A stretch of DNA of 64,000 nt from Photobacterium frigidiphilum (GTDB lineage Bacteria > Pseudomonadota > Gammaproteobacteria > Enterobacterales > Vibrionaceae): positions 101,665-165,664 of the forward strand of contig NZ_PYMJ01000011.1 in the NCBI RefSeq assembly GCF_003025615.1, written 5' to 3'. Each line of letters begins with the position of its first letter. Position 1 is the first letter of the stretch. A program made the translations under genes and the position numbers. Positions 1-9,961 of this stretch are shown one piece after another. The notes beneath the pieces were generated by a model. It had not been told where the DNA came from, did not search any database, and saw only the letters and a program-made list of their open reading frames with translations.

Positions 1-116
1 GCTACACCAGACCAATCTTTCGTACGTTTAACATAGAGAAATATACTCTTAGCGATAAATAGAACGCCCGTGACGAGTAATATTACTTCAACAAAGCCCA
101 TCGTCGCTTCTAACAT
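1..116 (-). CDS. N-terminus of a small membrane protein (runs off window)
   Basis: This open frame starts at an ATG on the minus strand and continues past the left edge, so only about 38 residues are visible. They begin MLEATMGFVEVILLVTG and contain one clear hydrophobic helix (about residues 7-28) followed by a basic, probably cytoplasmic, stretch. An AAGGA ribosome-binding site lies 8-9 bases before the ATG, which supports the start. I do not recognise the family. A single-pass inner-membrane protein is the most that can be said. Confidence 0.5.
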   Translation of the reverse strand, partial: MLEATMGFVEVILLVTGVLFIAKSIFLYVKRTKDWSGV

Positions 117-265
117 ATCAATAATCCTTTTGCTTTATAAATCCATTTAATAAACACTTAATATAATGAGAATACCGTTCTCGATTAATTCTAAGATACC
201 AATTTTAATGCAAGCATCAATTAGACCTTAGTTGAAATGCTTTGTTTATGGCGGCTAAACCCACT

Positions 266-760
266 CTACTTACTGTTAATTAATGCTTCTATACGTTTAT
301 GTTCTAGCTGCTCTGGTGTTGAAAAGCTGAACCATTTATAGATATATTTACGCTTATCTAATGGTATGTCTGTACTTAATTCAACGTCACCACCTTCGGC
401 AAACAGTGAGCTACAAACAGACTGATGTAGACGCCAACACAAATGATTACTTTCAGGGTAATCAATAAGAAAAGCCTTTAATGTAGAATAATAACGCAAC
501 GTACCAACAGCATTAAAACTACCGTCGTTTTTATCATAAAGTTCTTTAAAGGTTTCACCCAACAAGGTTTCTCGCATTTGGCAAAGGCTGTAAATTTCAG
601 CTTGAATCTCATCAGGTATTGCTAAACTACCCGACTCCCAGCTCTGCCAAGTACTTCTTGATACACCATTACCAATGACGTCAGCGGCTTCGGTTACTTC
701 AAGCATCAAAATCTTTCGTATAGCCTGTAACTCAACATTATTCATGTTTAGCCAACTCAT
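266..760 (-). CDS. Aca2/YdiL-like helix-turn-helix protein
   Basis: A 164-residue protein whose N-terminal third (about residues 8-55) is a helix-turn-helix of the XRE/YdiL type. The sequence AADVI-GNGVSRSTWQSWESG followed by IPDEIQ matches the pattern of YdiL/DUF1870 proteins. The rest is a helical domain with no motif I recognise. Relatives include phage Aca2-type anti-CRISPR-associated repressors as well as chromosomal YdiL, so it is probably a DNA-binding regulator. The ATG is preceded by AAGG at 7-8 bases. It stands alone, with no obvious target operon beside it. Confidence 0.65.
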   Translation of the reverse strand: MSWLNMNNVELQAIRKILMLEVTEAADVIGNGVSRSTWQSWESGSLAIPDEIQAEIYSLCQMRETLLGETFKELYDKNDGSFNAVGTLRYYSTLKAFLIDYPESNHLCWRLHQSVCSSLFAEGGDVELSTDIPLDKRKYIYKWFSFSTPEQLEHKRIEALINSK

Positions 761-1068
761 ATCATTACCTTCACTCAGTACTATCTAGATAAACATCATA
801 CGACAGCAATTAAACCATTGGAAATAAATCCATTTCGACAGGATAAGTCGAAACATCATCGTTTAAAAATGGCAGTACTTGCACACTCGTAGAAAGCTTA
901 ATCGAAGGTATTTTTAGCGCTGTATTAGTAAGTGCGACGGCGCTTGAAAGGTGAATCTAAACGAATTGAAAAGAATAAGCACAACATGCGTTAAAGTTTG
1001 AATGCTTACTGCCTGACTTTAGTGTAAAATCCAGCCCCCAGAATATATAACGCACGATACGAGACGAC

Positions 1069-2715
1069 ATGCAATTACTCGAAGCCAAATTACACAAAAT
1101 CGACCGCCATAATTACCGCAGCTATTCTAGTATGCGTGGTGAATACACTTTCGTTGACTTCGACTTTTTTATCGATACTGTTCAAGCCGACCCTTATGCG
1201 CCGGCTTCTCGTGTTCGTGCTCGCCGTAAATGGGCGCTAACTGATTTAGCATGGTTGAAAGATCAATCTCAAGATTACCAGCGTGCCGCACGTGATTTTA
1301 TCGCACGCCAATTTGCCGATCTTTCACAACAAGAAAATGGCATTCAAATCGATCGTCCTGGTCAGGTTATTCTTGACCGTACCGCTGTCGTTTTTGATGA
1401 AGAAGGTATTGAGTTACGTTTCCGAATTAATTTGCCTGCAGACGACCGTAAAATCATTGCTAAAAAAGCGATGAATTTAATGACGTTCACCATGCCTAAA
1501 ATTATCCGTCGTTCTACGATTGCTCGTGAACTTCCGATTGAAGAAATGAAGCGTCATTGTGAAGCAGTAGAAGATCAAGTTGCTTTACGTAAGCAGCTTG
1601 AAGAAAACAACCTATTAGCGTTCGTTGCTGATGGCAGCGTATTACCTCGCCTTGCTGGTAATGTTGATTTACCAATGGCTGATGCAATTCCTTTTGAATG
1701 CCCAGCAGAATTGGCTATCGAACTAGATGCACCGCATAAAGGTAAAATTCGCGGCATGGGCGTACCTAAAGGTATCACCATGATTGTTGGTGGTGGTTTT
1801 CATGGTAAATCAACCCTACTCAATGCTATCGAAAGCTCTGTTTACGATCATATTCCTGGCGATGGTCGTGAATACATTGTCACAGATGAATCTGCGACAA
1901 AAATTCGTGCAGAAGATGGCCGCTGTGTGCATAACGTCGATCTTTCTCCGTATATTAGTAATTTACCTATGGGTAAAGATACGGCATCGTTCAGTACACA
2001 AGATGCATCAGGTTCAACATCGCAAGCATCATGGTTGCAAGAATCACTTGAAGCAGGTGCTAAAGCATTGCTTATCGATGAAGATACCTCTGCATCGAAC
2101 TTCATGATCCGTGATGAACGTATGCAGGCGTTAATTTCAAAAAATGATGAACCGATTACACCGCTTGTAGATCGCATTGCACTACTTCGTGATCAACTGG
2201 ATGTCTCTGTATTATTAGTTATGGGCGGTTCTGGCGATTATTTGGATGTAGCTGATACAGTTATTCAAATGCATAACTACCAAGCACTTGATGTAACAGC
2301 AAAAGCAAAAGAAGTTATTGCTACGCACCCTACTCGTCGTACATCTGAAGGGTCTGAAATCTTACCACTTCCTCGTACACGTCAGCTAAATCGCGCTGCA
2401 CTTAAAACCATGCTTGAAGACGGTAAATTCCGTATTCAGGTTAAAAACAAAACAACATTACGCTTTGGTCGTGAGCTTATTGACCTGCAAGCGTTAGAGC
2501 AAATTGCCGATTCAAGCCAATTATATACTGTAGGTTGGTTATGGTTCCAACTTGCCCAAGGCAAAGGATGGGAAAAACAACCATCGAAAGCATTTGAAAA
2601 CATGCTGAATGATGATTGGTTCCGCACAATGCCGCATTATGGTGACTTAGCAAAGCCACGTGCAATCGACGTAATGGCTGTTTTAAACCGTATGCGTAAA
2701 GCCGACTTTAAGTAA
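1069..2715 (+). CDS. ABC-class P-loop ATPase (COG3044/DUF2791 type)
   Basis: A 548-residue soluble protein. The Walker A motif GGGFHGKST sits near residue 245 and an acidic Walker B-like segment (ALLIDEDTSASNFM) follows near residue 345. These features and the overall length match the predicted ABC-class ATPases of COG3044. No transmembrane segments or transporter partners are present. The family is widespread in gamma-proteobacteria, but its physiological role is not established. The gene is monocistronic, with a strong terminator about 30 bases after the stop. Confidence 0.8.
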   Translation: MQLLEAKLHKIDRHNYRSYSSMRGEYTFVDFDFFIDTVQADPYAPASRVRARRKWALTDLAWLKDQSQDYQRAARDFIARQFADLSQQENGIQIDRPGQVILDRTAVVFDEEGIELRFRINLPADDRKIIAKKAMNLMTFTMPKIIRRSTIARELPIEEMKRHCEAVEDQVALRKQLEENNLLAFVADGSVLPRLAGNVDLPMADAIPFECPAELAIELDAPHKGKIRGMGVPKGITMIVGGGFHGKSTLLNAIESSVYDHIPGDGREYIVTDESATKIRAEDGRCVHNVDLSPYISNLPMGKDTASFSTQDASGSTSQASWLQESLEAGAKALLIDEDTSASNFMIRDERMQALISKNDEPITPLVDRIALLRDQLDVSVLLVMGGSGDYLDVADTVIQMHNYQALDVTAKAKEVIATHPTRRTSEGSEILPLPRTRQLNRAALKTMLEDGKFRIQVKNKTTLRFGRELIDLQALEQIADSSQLYTVGWLWFQLAQGKGWEKQPSKAFENMLNDDWFRTMPHYGDLAKPRAIDVMAVLNRMRKADFK

Positions 2716-2742
2716 TCTGCCATATTTAGAAAAATACCTAAG

Positions 2743-2765
2743 CCCGCAGTAATGCGGGTTTTTTT
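2743..2765 (+). terminator. Rho-independent terminator of the ABC-class ATPase gene
   Basis: The perfect 6-bp stem CCCGCA/TGCGGG with a GTAA loop is followed by seven T residues. Confidence 0.85.
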
Positions 2766-2891
2766 ATCCCTTAACCTCCTCATTTGTTTTTCTAAATTCT
2801 AACCCTTGAATCAACCAATGCATTAATAAGCCTCTATACTTTTTAAATTCACTTTTTACACTCTGTGAAATGGGCTTAATAAGGCTACGAT

Positions 2892-3728
2892 ATGTATAAA
2901 ATGCATTTCATCGATTCTTTACCAATTTACCTTATCGCAGGGTTAATTCTTGGCTCTATTTTATTGGTATTTGAATTTGGTTATCGATTAGCACGCATAT
3001 TTTTAGCAGATAAATTGAACAAAGCGATTAGCCCAATGACGGGAGGGTTAGGTGGGTTACTGGCCTTTATTCTTGCTATAACATTCAGCATGGCAGCTGG
3101 AAAAAATGATGCCAGAAAGCAACTGGTTTTAGATGAAGCTAACGCAGTAGGTACTGCCGTATTACGTACAGCTTTTCTGCCTGAACCTTACAAAAAAGAT
3201 AGTAAATTATTACTCGTTTCTTATATCAATGAAAGATTAATATCAAAAGAAGAAAAAAAACGAGTACTTAAATCCTCACAGAGTGAAGATCGCGTTAATC
3301 TACTTATAGCAAATAGTGTCATATTGCATGAGAAACTATGGCGCAATGCAGTTAGTGCGTATAACGTTGAACAAAACCAGATCATCAAACTCTATATTGA
3401 GTCACTCAACCAAGTTATCGATATCCATACCGAGCGTGTAAATAAAAGCCTTCAAAGCCGAATTCCAATCAGTATTTGGTTTAGCTTAATACTGCTCACT
3501 TTTCTAACAATGGTGCTTACAGGCGTTCAGGTTGGATCACAAAGTGAGGCTCGAATGCTAATAGCTGCACTTCCATTTGCGCTTGCTTTCACCCTTGTTT
3601 TAACATTAATTATCGAGCTCGATAGACCTAATCGAAGCATTCTTTCTGTTAGCCAACAACCGCTAATTGATTTACAACGTTCGCTATCGCCGCAAATGTC
3701 AGCAAGTAACCAACAAGACAGACAATGA
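2892..3728 (+). CDS. DUF4239-like membrane protein
   Basis: A 278-residue membrane protein. Two hydrophobic helices near the N-terminus (about residues 9-28 and 47-66) and two near the C-terminus (about 191-212 and 220-240) enclose a charged central domain of about 120 residues. This two-plus-two layout with the segment GGLGGLLAFILAITFSMAAG resembles DUF4239 (bestrophin-like) proteins. No function is known. It stands alone between the ATPase and a secreted protein. Confidence 0.6.
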   Translation: MYKMHFIDSLPIYLIAGLILGSILLVFEFGYRLARIFLADKLNKAISPMTGGLGGLLAFILAITFSMAAGKNDARKQLVLDEANAVGTAVLRTAFLPEPYKKDSKLLLVSYINERLISKEEKKRVLKSSQSEDRVNLLIANSVILHEKLWRNAVSAYNVEQNQIIKLYIESLNQVIDIHTERVNKSLQSRIPISIWFSLILLTFLTMVLTGVQVGSQSEARMLIAALPFALAFTLVLTLIIELDRPNRSILSVSQQPLIDLQRSLSPQMSASNQQDRQ

Positions 3729-3873
3729 ATCGTCTAGGCGTATTTCACGACTGAAACGTTAAGATGAGTTTTATTATTCTGGAAGGGAAACAATCAGATA
3801 CTTACTTCAGTCTGTATTGCATTGCATTTCATGTTAGGCTCACACGCAGATAAATTAGCTTGGGACGGCAACA

Positions 3874-4602
3874 TTGAAAACGCAATTGACGAAAACAGGC
3901 TTGACTAGATTCTGTCTGGCAACCACTCTACCCTTGATTTCATTTACAGCATTGGCTAACAATTTTTATGTTGAATCGACCTTCATTCAAAATGGTCAAA
4001 CAATGGGGCCTCCTGCGTTCAATATATTCAATAACAGTGACAGAACGTTCAATGTTGACCACAATACTGCCATTAATTATTCAGTTATCGAGAAAAAAGA
4101 CGGCAGCGTAAACATAGAAGCCGTAGTCATTGAAACCAGTAAGCGTGGTGACTCTTATCAGTTGCAGCCCATTATCACGATAGAAGCCGATGGTGAATCG
4201 AATGGTATGTTATTGGGTAAATCAAAAGCGATACCTTTTCTTGATTGGCAACTGAGTGCGATCAAATCATACACTGTTACTTTCCATCTGCTTTCTAGCA
4301 ATAAACAAAACTGCCTGAATTACACCAATGAAAGTGAAACACTTTGCTTTGACTCAACGCCCTTACTGGATACAGATGCCTTTTTGTATATCCGTAAGAA
4401 AGCAGAAGACCCATCGGTATTAGAAATTAAACTTACAGATAACGGTGCCAATACATTGCGCACCTTCACACGTGAAAATATAGACCAATGGATGGGTGTG
4501 ATGATCGATGGACAACTTGTAAACGCGAGTATCATTCGTTCTGAAATGGGAGGGGATATTTTGATGCCATTACCCAAACAAGCAGCTGCTGCTGAAGAAT
4601 AA
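3874..4602 (+). CDS. Exported protein of unknown function
   Basis: A 242-residue protein with a probable Sec signal peptide: basic start, hydrophobic FCLATTLPLISFTALA, cleavage after ALA near residue 28. The mature part is rich in beta-type sequence with two cysteines (CLNY and TLCFD, about residues 150 and 160) that could form a disulfide in the periplasm. The predicted start is TTG, because no ATG precedes the signal peptide in frame and GGGA lies upstream. I do not recognise the family. A pilus-chaperone-like or beta-sandwich fold is possible but unsupported. Confidence 0.55.
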   Translation: MKTQLTKTGLTRFCLATTLPLISFTALANNFYVESTFIQNGQTMGPPAFNIFNNSDRTFNVDHNTAINYSVIEKKDGSVNIEAVVIETSKRGDSYQLQPIITIEADGESNGMLLGKSKAIPFLDWQLSAIKSYTVTFHLLSSNKQNCLNYTNESETLCFDSTPLLDTDAFLYIRKKAEDPSVLEIKLTDNGANTLRTFTRENIDQWMGVMIDGQLVNASIIRSEMGGDILMPLPKQAAAAEE

Positions 4603-4632
4603 CATCAATACCTACTTACTCGCCTTTTCCTA

Positions 4633-4933
4633 TCATTGATTAGGCGACAGTAAATGTTGCCATTCTTTATGACGGTTCATGTAGTGGGCAACATAACTGC
4701 ACGTTGGAATTATTGTATAACCCCTCTTGCTCTATCCCTTTTAGTACAGCCTCCATCATAATGCTGGCGTACCCTTTTCCACGCAATGCATCTGGCACAT
4801 GAGAATGATCTAACGTGAGCACATTACCTGAGATTTGATAACTGACTTCAGCTTGATAACCCGCCTCTAACTCAACAAAGTAAGCCTGTTTTTTTCGATC
4901 ATGCACGGCGTTGTAATGTTTTTCTTCACTCAT
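4633..4933 (-). pseudogene. YjdJ-type GNAT N-acetyltransferase, frameshifted near its C-terminus
   Basis: The reading frame from the ATG at 4933 encodes a small GNAT protein of the COG2388 kind. It has a beta-strand rich N-terminus, then LRGKGYASIMMEAVL, which is the acetyl-CoA binding loop pattern (R/Q-x-x-G-x-G). After a run of four G residues (minus strand, 4721-4724) the frame ends early. The adjacent frame then continues with IIPTCSYVAHYMNRHKEW, the conserved C-terminal signature of this family, and stops at 4633. One extra base in the G run explains this. It is either a true pseudogene or a sequencing error. Confidence 0.75.
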
Positions 4934-5116
4934 ATCCCTATTCCTTTTATTTCACGTACTGTTTTATCGCTTATCTTACTTAGCAAAAAGAACGGTGAGC
5001 TATGCACTCACCGCTGTTACCTTACGTCTATTGAGAATAACCTGTGCACGATAAAAAGACACTTGAGATTTACAATAGCTTCTAAGCATTAAGCATTAAA
5101 AGTGTAATCGTGGTAA

Positions 5117-5923
5117 CTAGCCTTGCTGCTTTGCTAAAGCAACCGCCGCTTGCAATGTGGCTTCTTCAACATAGCCCCCTAGCACTGTTGTATTCTGTTC
5201 ATTGGCACCTTTAACTGGCATCACAACATAAGCGGGTGTACCACTGAAGCGTAGATCTTGTGCTAGCTTCATGGTTTTCATCAACTCAGGAGACCATTCT
5301 TCAAGCTGTGCCAAATCGACCGTTGCACCCGATTTTTTCACTAATGCCTGAATATTAACTTCAGTTAGTTTCTCGCCATCAAGACCCAGCTGCATAATGC
5401 CTTGGTGGTAAATTGCAAAGCCCTTCTCACCTTGCTGCTTAAACACTTCTAAACTCACACGTGCCGCCGTGTCTGACAACTTGGATCGTTTCGCGAGAAT
5501 TGGGAAGTTTTTTATTAATAACTTAGCATCACTGTTTTTAGCCAAGATGGCATCCACAATCGGTGATGACTTAATGCAATATGAACACTGATAATCTAAG
5601 AATTTCACAATGGCCACATCGCCATTAGCATTCCCTTCAAACGGAGTCTCTTTATCATTTAACAAGGCATTTTTCTGCTTCACGGCCTCACTAACTCGTA
5701 ACGCATTCTGCTTGGCGTCTTCTCGAGCTTTTAATTCCATGCTGGCATCAATCAACACTTCAGGATTGTTTACCAAGTATTCCATCGCAATTTTGCCAAT
5801 TTCTTCTTGCTGTGCGGCAGAAAAGGAAGAAGCGGTATTTGTCGTATTAGCAGCAAACGCTGAGGTCACGGTGGCGCCAGTCACAACGCTTGCAAGTAAA
5901 AGGGCCAGTTTTTGTTTGGTCAT
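5117..5923 (-). CDS. DsbA-family periplasmic thiol oxidoreductase
   Basis: An exported protein of about 268 residues with a signal peptide (LALLLASVVTGATVTSAFA) and a thioredoxin-fold domain carrying the redox motif CSYC in the context FLDYQCSYC. The region before it (LVNNPEVLIDASMEL) and the late cis-proline loop (FSGTPAYVV) match the Com1/ScsC/BdbD-like DsbA group. It should oxidise or isomerise disulfides in the periplasm. I chose the second ATG because GGTGA lies 5 bases before it; an ATG 12 bases upstream is the alternative. Confidence 0.8.
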   Translation of the reverse strand: MTKQKLALLLASVVTGATVTSAFAANTTNTASSFSAAQQEEIGKIAMEYLVNNPEVLIDASMELKAREDAKQNALRVSEAVKQKNALLNDKETPFEGNANGDVAIVKFLDYQCSYCIKSSPIVDAILAKNSDAKLLIKNFPILAKRSKLSDTAARVSLEVFKQQGEKGFAIYHQGIMQLGLDGEKLTEVNIQALVKKSGATVDLAQLEEWSPELMKTMKLAQDLRFSGTPAYVVMPVKGANEQNTTVLGGYVEEATLQAAVALAKQQG

Positions 5924-5970
5924 TCTTTTCACCATTTATGATTAATTAGCTCGTTAAAATCAACCCCAAC

Positions 5971-6939
5971 CTAAAGGTTGGAGTTAACTTCAAGGTCAAG
6001 AGCTTTTGCATCAGCACGACATACAGAACACATTTTTGGTTTAAAAATCAGATCTAGAGCCCAAAATGATTTATCTGTTTTAGTCACTAAAATTCCAGCA
6101 AAAAGTGGCAATAATAAGCCGATAGATAGCGGAGAGATGGGCTGTGCAGTGTTCCATGCTGCAATCATCAATGCCACGATAGGAAACAATAAAAAGCACA
6201 ACGAAGCAGTGAACGGAGTCGACAGTTCATTCAATTTAAAATACGCCACAATGCCGCCGACACTTGCAAATACGCCTAGATATAACACAGCTAACAACGA
6301 TTCAGATGAGAACGTGCTTGGCTGAGCCCCTTCCAACAATAAAGAGACAATAACCAACAATATCGACGCCATGAAACATGGTACGGTGTTGTATGTAAGC
6401 ACAGAGATATCTTTACAATATTTTTGCACAAACACATACATTAACGCATGAATCATGACAGCAGCACTGAGCGCACTCATACCGATCAAATAACTGGCCC
6501 CCCCAATATTCATTTCATTTTTCAAAATTACACTCAAGCTAACAACTGCCACCAACAAGCCCGCAATTTGGTGCTTTCCCAAATTCAAACTAAGAAATAA
6601 GGTAGAAGTCATCATCACCGCTATCGGCATATTGGCAAAGATGATCGCCGCTAAACCAGAAGAAATATATTGCTCGCCAAAAATCATAAGCGTGAAGGGA
6701 ATAGCAAAATAAAAAACAGCCACGATCACCATCCAATGCCGACGCCCTTTAGGGAACATTAACGGCTGCCTATACCATCGGGTCAACGTCACAAGAATCG
6801 GTGCTGCAATCAAGAAGCGTAAGCTGGTTGCAAAAATGGGCGGAATCGAACTGACTGCCACTTCCATTGCAAACCATGTCGTCCCCCAAATTAAACACAC
6901 AGAAAGAAACAACAGCGGCACGGTATACTTTGTATTCAT
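5971..6939 (-). CDS. DMT-superfamily (EamA) transporter
   Basis: A 322-residue inner-membrane protein with about ten hydrophobic helices arranged as two EamA repeats. The opening LLFLSVCLIWGTTWFAM is the characteristic first helix of drug/metabolite transporters. The C-terminal tail of about 25 residues is hydrophilic and contains CSVC, which is longer than usual. Substrate cannot be inferred. It lies 48 bases upstream of the DsbA-like gene on the same strand, so co-transcription is possible. Confidence 0.8.
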   Translation of the reverse strand: MNTKYTVPLLFLSVCLIWGTTWFAMEVAVSSIPPIFATSLRFLIAAPILVTLTRWYRQPLMFPKGRRHWMVIVAVFYFAIPFTLMIFGEQYISSGLAAIIFANMPIAVMMTSTLFLSLNLGKHQIAGLLVAVVSLSVILKNEMNIGGASYLIGMSALSAAVMIHALMYVFVQKYCKDISVLTYNTVPCFMASILLVIVSLLLEGAQPSTFSSESLLAVLYLGVFASVGGIVAYFKLNELSTPFTASLCFLLFPIVALMIAAWNTAQPISPLSIGLLLPLFAGILVTKTDKSFWALDLIFKPKMCSVCRADAKALDLEVNSNL

Positions 6940-7088
6940 TGACTAACTCATCCATCAAGGTCACTAAAAACCATTCACTTGTTTTCTAGTCACATTTATT
7001 GATCACCTCGAAATCAAGAGGTTAACTCATCCATTGATGGTGTTTTACTCTACGACGAAAATCGTAAAGCGTTGTCTAGAAAGGTAAA

Positions 7089-8270
7089 CTAACGTAAATT
7101 TGGCGGCACTTGGTGCCAAGATTGTCTGTCCTGCATCTTTTGATAGCTATCGTCAAATAACTCACTCATGTATGCAGGGCTAATATCATTTCCCGGTTGC
7201 TCTGATTCAAACTGCGGTTCTATATAGCTAACATTAAACTCCATGCCTGTTCGAAGTGATTGCTGATAAATACGGTTTACATCCCCTAGCCCTTGGTATT
7301 TCAAAATAGTGTCTATTGAGCGGGACGCGATACCTTTGAATGTGTACTCTGTGGTTTTCCAACGTGGTTCAAGTTCTGAATTGCGTATCACATAAACTTT
7401 GTTTCTGCTGTTTTGTGGCAACAATGAAAGATCTACACCTTCTGGAAACAAAAAAACTTGATTAGTAACACCACCATCAACATGCAATTCTTCAAACGAT
7501 TCCAACATTGATCCCTTCACCACTTGCACAGAAATCATCTTGGCAGGAAAGACTCCCGGAATCGATGAGGAGGCAATAATAATATCTTCAAACAAGGCTT
7601 CAGCCTCTGGTGTATTCAATGTTGCTATCTCGCCCATGTTCCAGATTACAGGTCGCTGAGCATCAAGGTTTGTCGTGCCTATTAGTAAAATACGACCACG
7701 AGCATATTGCTTTGCAACCTCATCTAATAAGGCCGGAGTAATCGTTTTACGCACCATCGCTTCGAACTTATCGGTGTTCAGTAATGATTTAGTTGCTGCA
7801 ATTTGGAAAATTGTATTTACGTCGTACAGTTCATCCGATTTCGTTTGAGTATATAACTGCTTAAGAAACAGATCGTAGTCTGCCCCCAAAAAGGCAAATA
7901 CCGAAATGATTGCGCCAGTACTAACGCCAGTTACTGTCGCAAATTCAGGTCGATCACCATTGTCGGTCCACGCATTTAACAATCCCGCACTATAAGCACC
8001 GTTTGTACCACCACCCGACAATGCCAGATGCGCCACAGCTTTGATATTCCCATTCTCATCAGTTAGGATCCCTGCATCCATTTGACGCTGCTTTAAGGCC
8101 ACCAGCTGATCTTTCGGGATTGGGTATTCACTAGTGTCTCCCCAGTAGCGTAATAATTCAGTATTTAACGGCTCATAAGAAACATGCTGTTCTTGTGACA
8201 TATCTTGCCGCTCTAGCGAGCTACAGGCAGAAATAAATACAATGGAAATGATAGAAATAAAGCGATACAT
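7089..8270 (-). CDS. Patatin-like phospholipase, lipoprotein
   Basis: A 393-residue protein with a lipoprotein signal peptide (lipobox FISAC, Cys 16). The patatin catalytic features are all visible: oxyanion loop SGGGTNGAYSAG, nucleophile elbow GVSTGA (G-x-S-x-G), and the catalytic dyad DGG in LHVDGGVTN. It should be a membrane-anchored acyl hydrolase or phospholipase. It differs from the second patatin in this window (47960-50188) in having no POTRA or beta-barrel part. The gene is divergent from the M14 peptidase gene. Confidence 0.85.
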   Translation of the reverse strand: MYRFISIISIVFISACSSLERQDMSQEQHVSYEPLNTELLRYWGDTSEYPIPKDQLVALKQRQMDAGILTDENGNIKAVAHLALSGGGTNGAYSAGLLNAWTDNGDRPEFATVTGVSTGAIISVFAFLGADYDLFLKQLYTQTKSDELYDVNTIFQIAATKSLLNTDKFEAMVRKTITPALLDEVAKQYARGRILLIGTTNLDAQRPVIWNMGEIATLNTPEAEALFEDIIIASSSIPGVFPAKMISVQVVKGSMLESFEELHVDGGVTNQVFLFPEGVDLSLLPQNSRNKVYVIRNSELEPRWKTTEYTFKGIASRSIDTILKYQGLGDVNRIYQQSLRTGMEFNVSYIEPQFESEQPGNDISPAYMSELFDDSYQKMQDRQSWHQVPPNLR

Positions 8271-8659
8271 GGAGGTCCTTATCCGCTAAATGTAGAATGT
8301 AGCTGAGCTATAAGAATCAAGCTATTGAACAGTGAATCATTAAAATAGAAGCAGATTATGGCACGACAAAATGAAACATAAATTAAATCTTATGGCCTAT
8401 TCAGCTACCATACAGCGGGTAAAAATGGTTTACTCTATTCGAACCCAACGAGTTTATCTAACCCATTATAATATAAAGGAACATACGTCCTGATAGGTTA
8501 TCATTTTGTTACGTTTTATATTTTTTCTAAGTTAAGCCTGCCTGTTTATTCCAAGATTGTTTCCCAAAAAACTGTTATCTCACAACACTCTATTTATTCA
8601 TCATCTAAGATTGTGATAATCTCAGCCTCTTGTATTGCATAGCGAGTGAAATAACAACG
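8271..8659. other. Divergent intergenic region, no gene seen
   Basis: This 389-base AT-rich gap separates two divergent genes and must hold both promoters. I see no convincing operator, repeat or small ORF with a ribosome-binding site. Confidence 0.4.
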
Positions 8660-9784
8660 ATGAAAATTTTCAGTAACTTCGATGGCGGCAACATTAATGT
8701 AGTTAAAGCCGATTCACCAGAAGATATTCAACTCACTATTCCTAATGACAATCAATCTGAATATTACCAATGGTTTCACTTCCGCTTAGAAACACAAGCG
8801 CAAGAAGAACACACTGTAAAATTACTCAACCTTGCTAAATCGGCCTACCCTGAAGGCTGGCAAGGCTACGATGTTGTTGCATCTTACGATCGTGATGAAT
8901 GGTTCCGTATTCCTGCCGAGTTCGATGGTGATACACTGACATTCCGCTTCTTCCCAGAGCAAGGGTCTATGTACTTTGCTTACTTTGCACCATACACCTA
9001 CGATCGCCATCAAGATCTTTTGCATCAAGCACAAGTAAACTTCAACTGCCAACTTGAAACATTAGGTAGCACGTTAGATAACAATGACATGAGCCTGCTT
9101 ACTATTGGTGAGCCTGCTGATGATAAGAAAAAAGTTTGGGTAATTGCACGCCAACATCCAGGCGAAACAATGGCTGAATGGTTCATCGAAGGTCTATTAC
9201 AGCGTCTGCTTGATGAAACAGATACGGTTGGCCGCGCGCTTCTCGATAAAGCCGTTTTCTATGTTGTGCCAAACATGAACCCAGATGGTGGTATTCGTGG
9301 ACATTTACGTACCAATGCGGCAGGTGTGAATTTAAACCGTGAATGGCAAACGCCATCAATGGAAAAAAGCCCTGAGGTTTTCTTAGTACGTGAGCGTATG
9401 CTTGAAACCGGTATCGATATGTTCCTCGATATTCACGGTGATGAAGCGATTCCTTATAACTTTGTTGCGGGTAGTGAAGGCATTCCATCTTATGATGAAC
9501 GCCACGCCAACTTAGAGAATAAGTTTAAGCAAGCATTACATACTATTACACCAGAGTTCCAAGACGAATATGGTTATGACAAAGATAAGCCAGGTAAAGC
9601 AAATCTAACAGTTTGTTCTAACTGGGTTGCGGAACAGTTTAAGTGTTTGTCTTACACTGTCGAAATGCCATTTAAAGATCATAATGCACAACCAGATGCC
9701 CTTTACGGCTGGTCACCAGAACGTAGCCTTGCGTTTGGTCACGACATGTTAGCGGCAACCCTCGCTGTTATTGATGATGTATAA
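8660..9784 (+). CDS. M14-family zinc carboxypeptidase (cytosolic CCP-like)
   Basis: A 374-residue soluble metallopeptidase. Zinc-binding and catalytic features of the M14 cytosolic carboxypeptidase group are visible: RQHPGETMAEW (H-x-x-E), PNMNPDGG followed by RTNAAGVNLNREW, and DIHGDE. A beta-sandwich N-terminal domain of about 130 residues precedes the peptidase domain, as in CCP/M14D proteins. The start MKIFSNFDGGNI is the conserved family start, so I chose it over an in-frame TTG 30 bases upstream. A strong terminator follows. Confidence 0.85.
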   Translation: MKIFSNFDGGNINVVKADSPEDIQLTIPNDNQSEYYQWFHFRLETQAQEEHTVKLLNLAKSAYPEGWQGYDVVASYDRDEWFRIPAEFDGDTLTFRFFPEQGSMYFAYFAPYTYDRHQDLLHQAQVNFNCQLETLGSTLDNNDMSLLTIGEPADDKKKVWVIARQHPGETMAEWFIEGLLQRLLDETDTVGRALLDKAVFYVVPNMNPDGGIRGHLRTNAAGVNLNREWQTPSMEKSPEVFLVRERMLETGIDMFLDIHGDEAIPYNFVAGSEGIPSYDERHANLENKFKQALHTITPEFQDEYGYDKDKPGKANLTVCSNWVAEQFKCLSYTVEMPFKDHNAQPDALYGWSPERSLAFGHDMLAATLAVIDDV

Positions 9785-9835
9785 AGCATAGCTAGCGCCT
9801 TTAATAAAATATAGCGCGACAAACTAGTACACACT

Positions 9836-9870
9836 AAGCCACGCACGTTTAATTCTGCGTGGCTTTTTCT
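9836..9870 (+). terminator. Terminator after the M14 peptidase gene
   Basis: A 10-bp stem AAGCCACGCA/TGCGTGGCTT with a 10-base loop is followed by TTTCTTTC. Confidence 0.8.
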
Positions 9871-9961
9871 TTCTCTATCTGTCGTTCATTTCATACTGAA
9901 AAAGGCGAGATACGATCCCACCTTCTATATTTATTCATGACAAAATACAGCGTAAACGATA

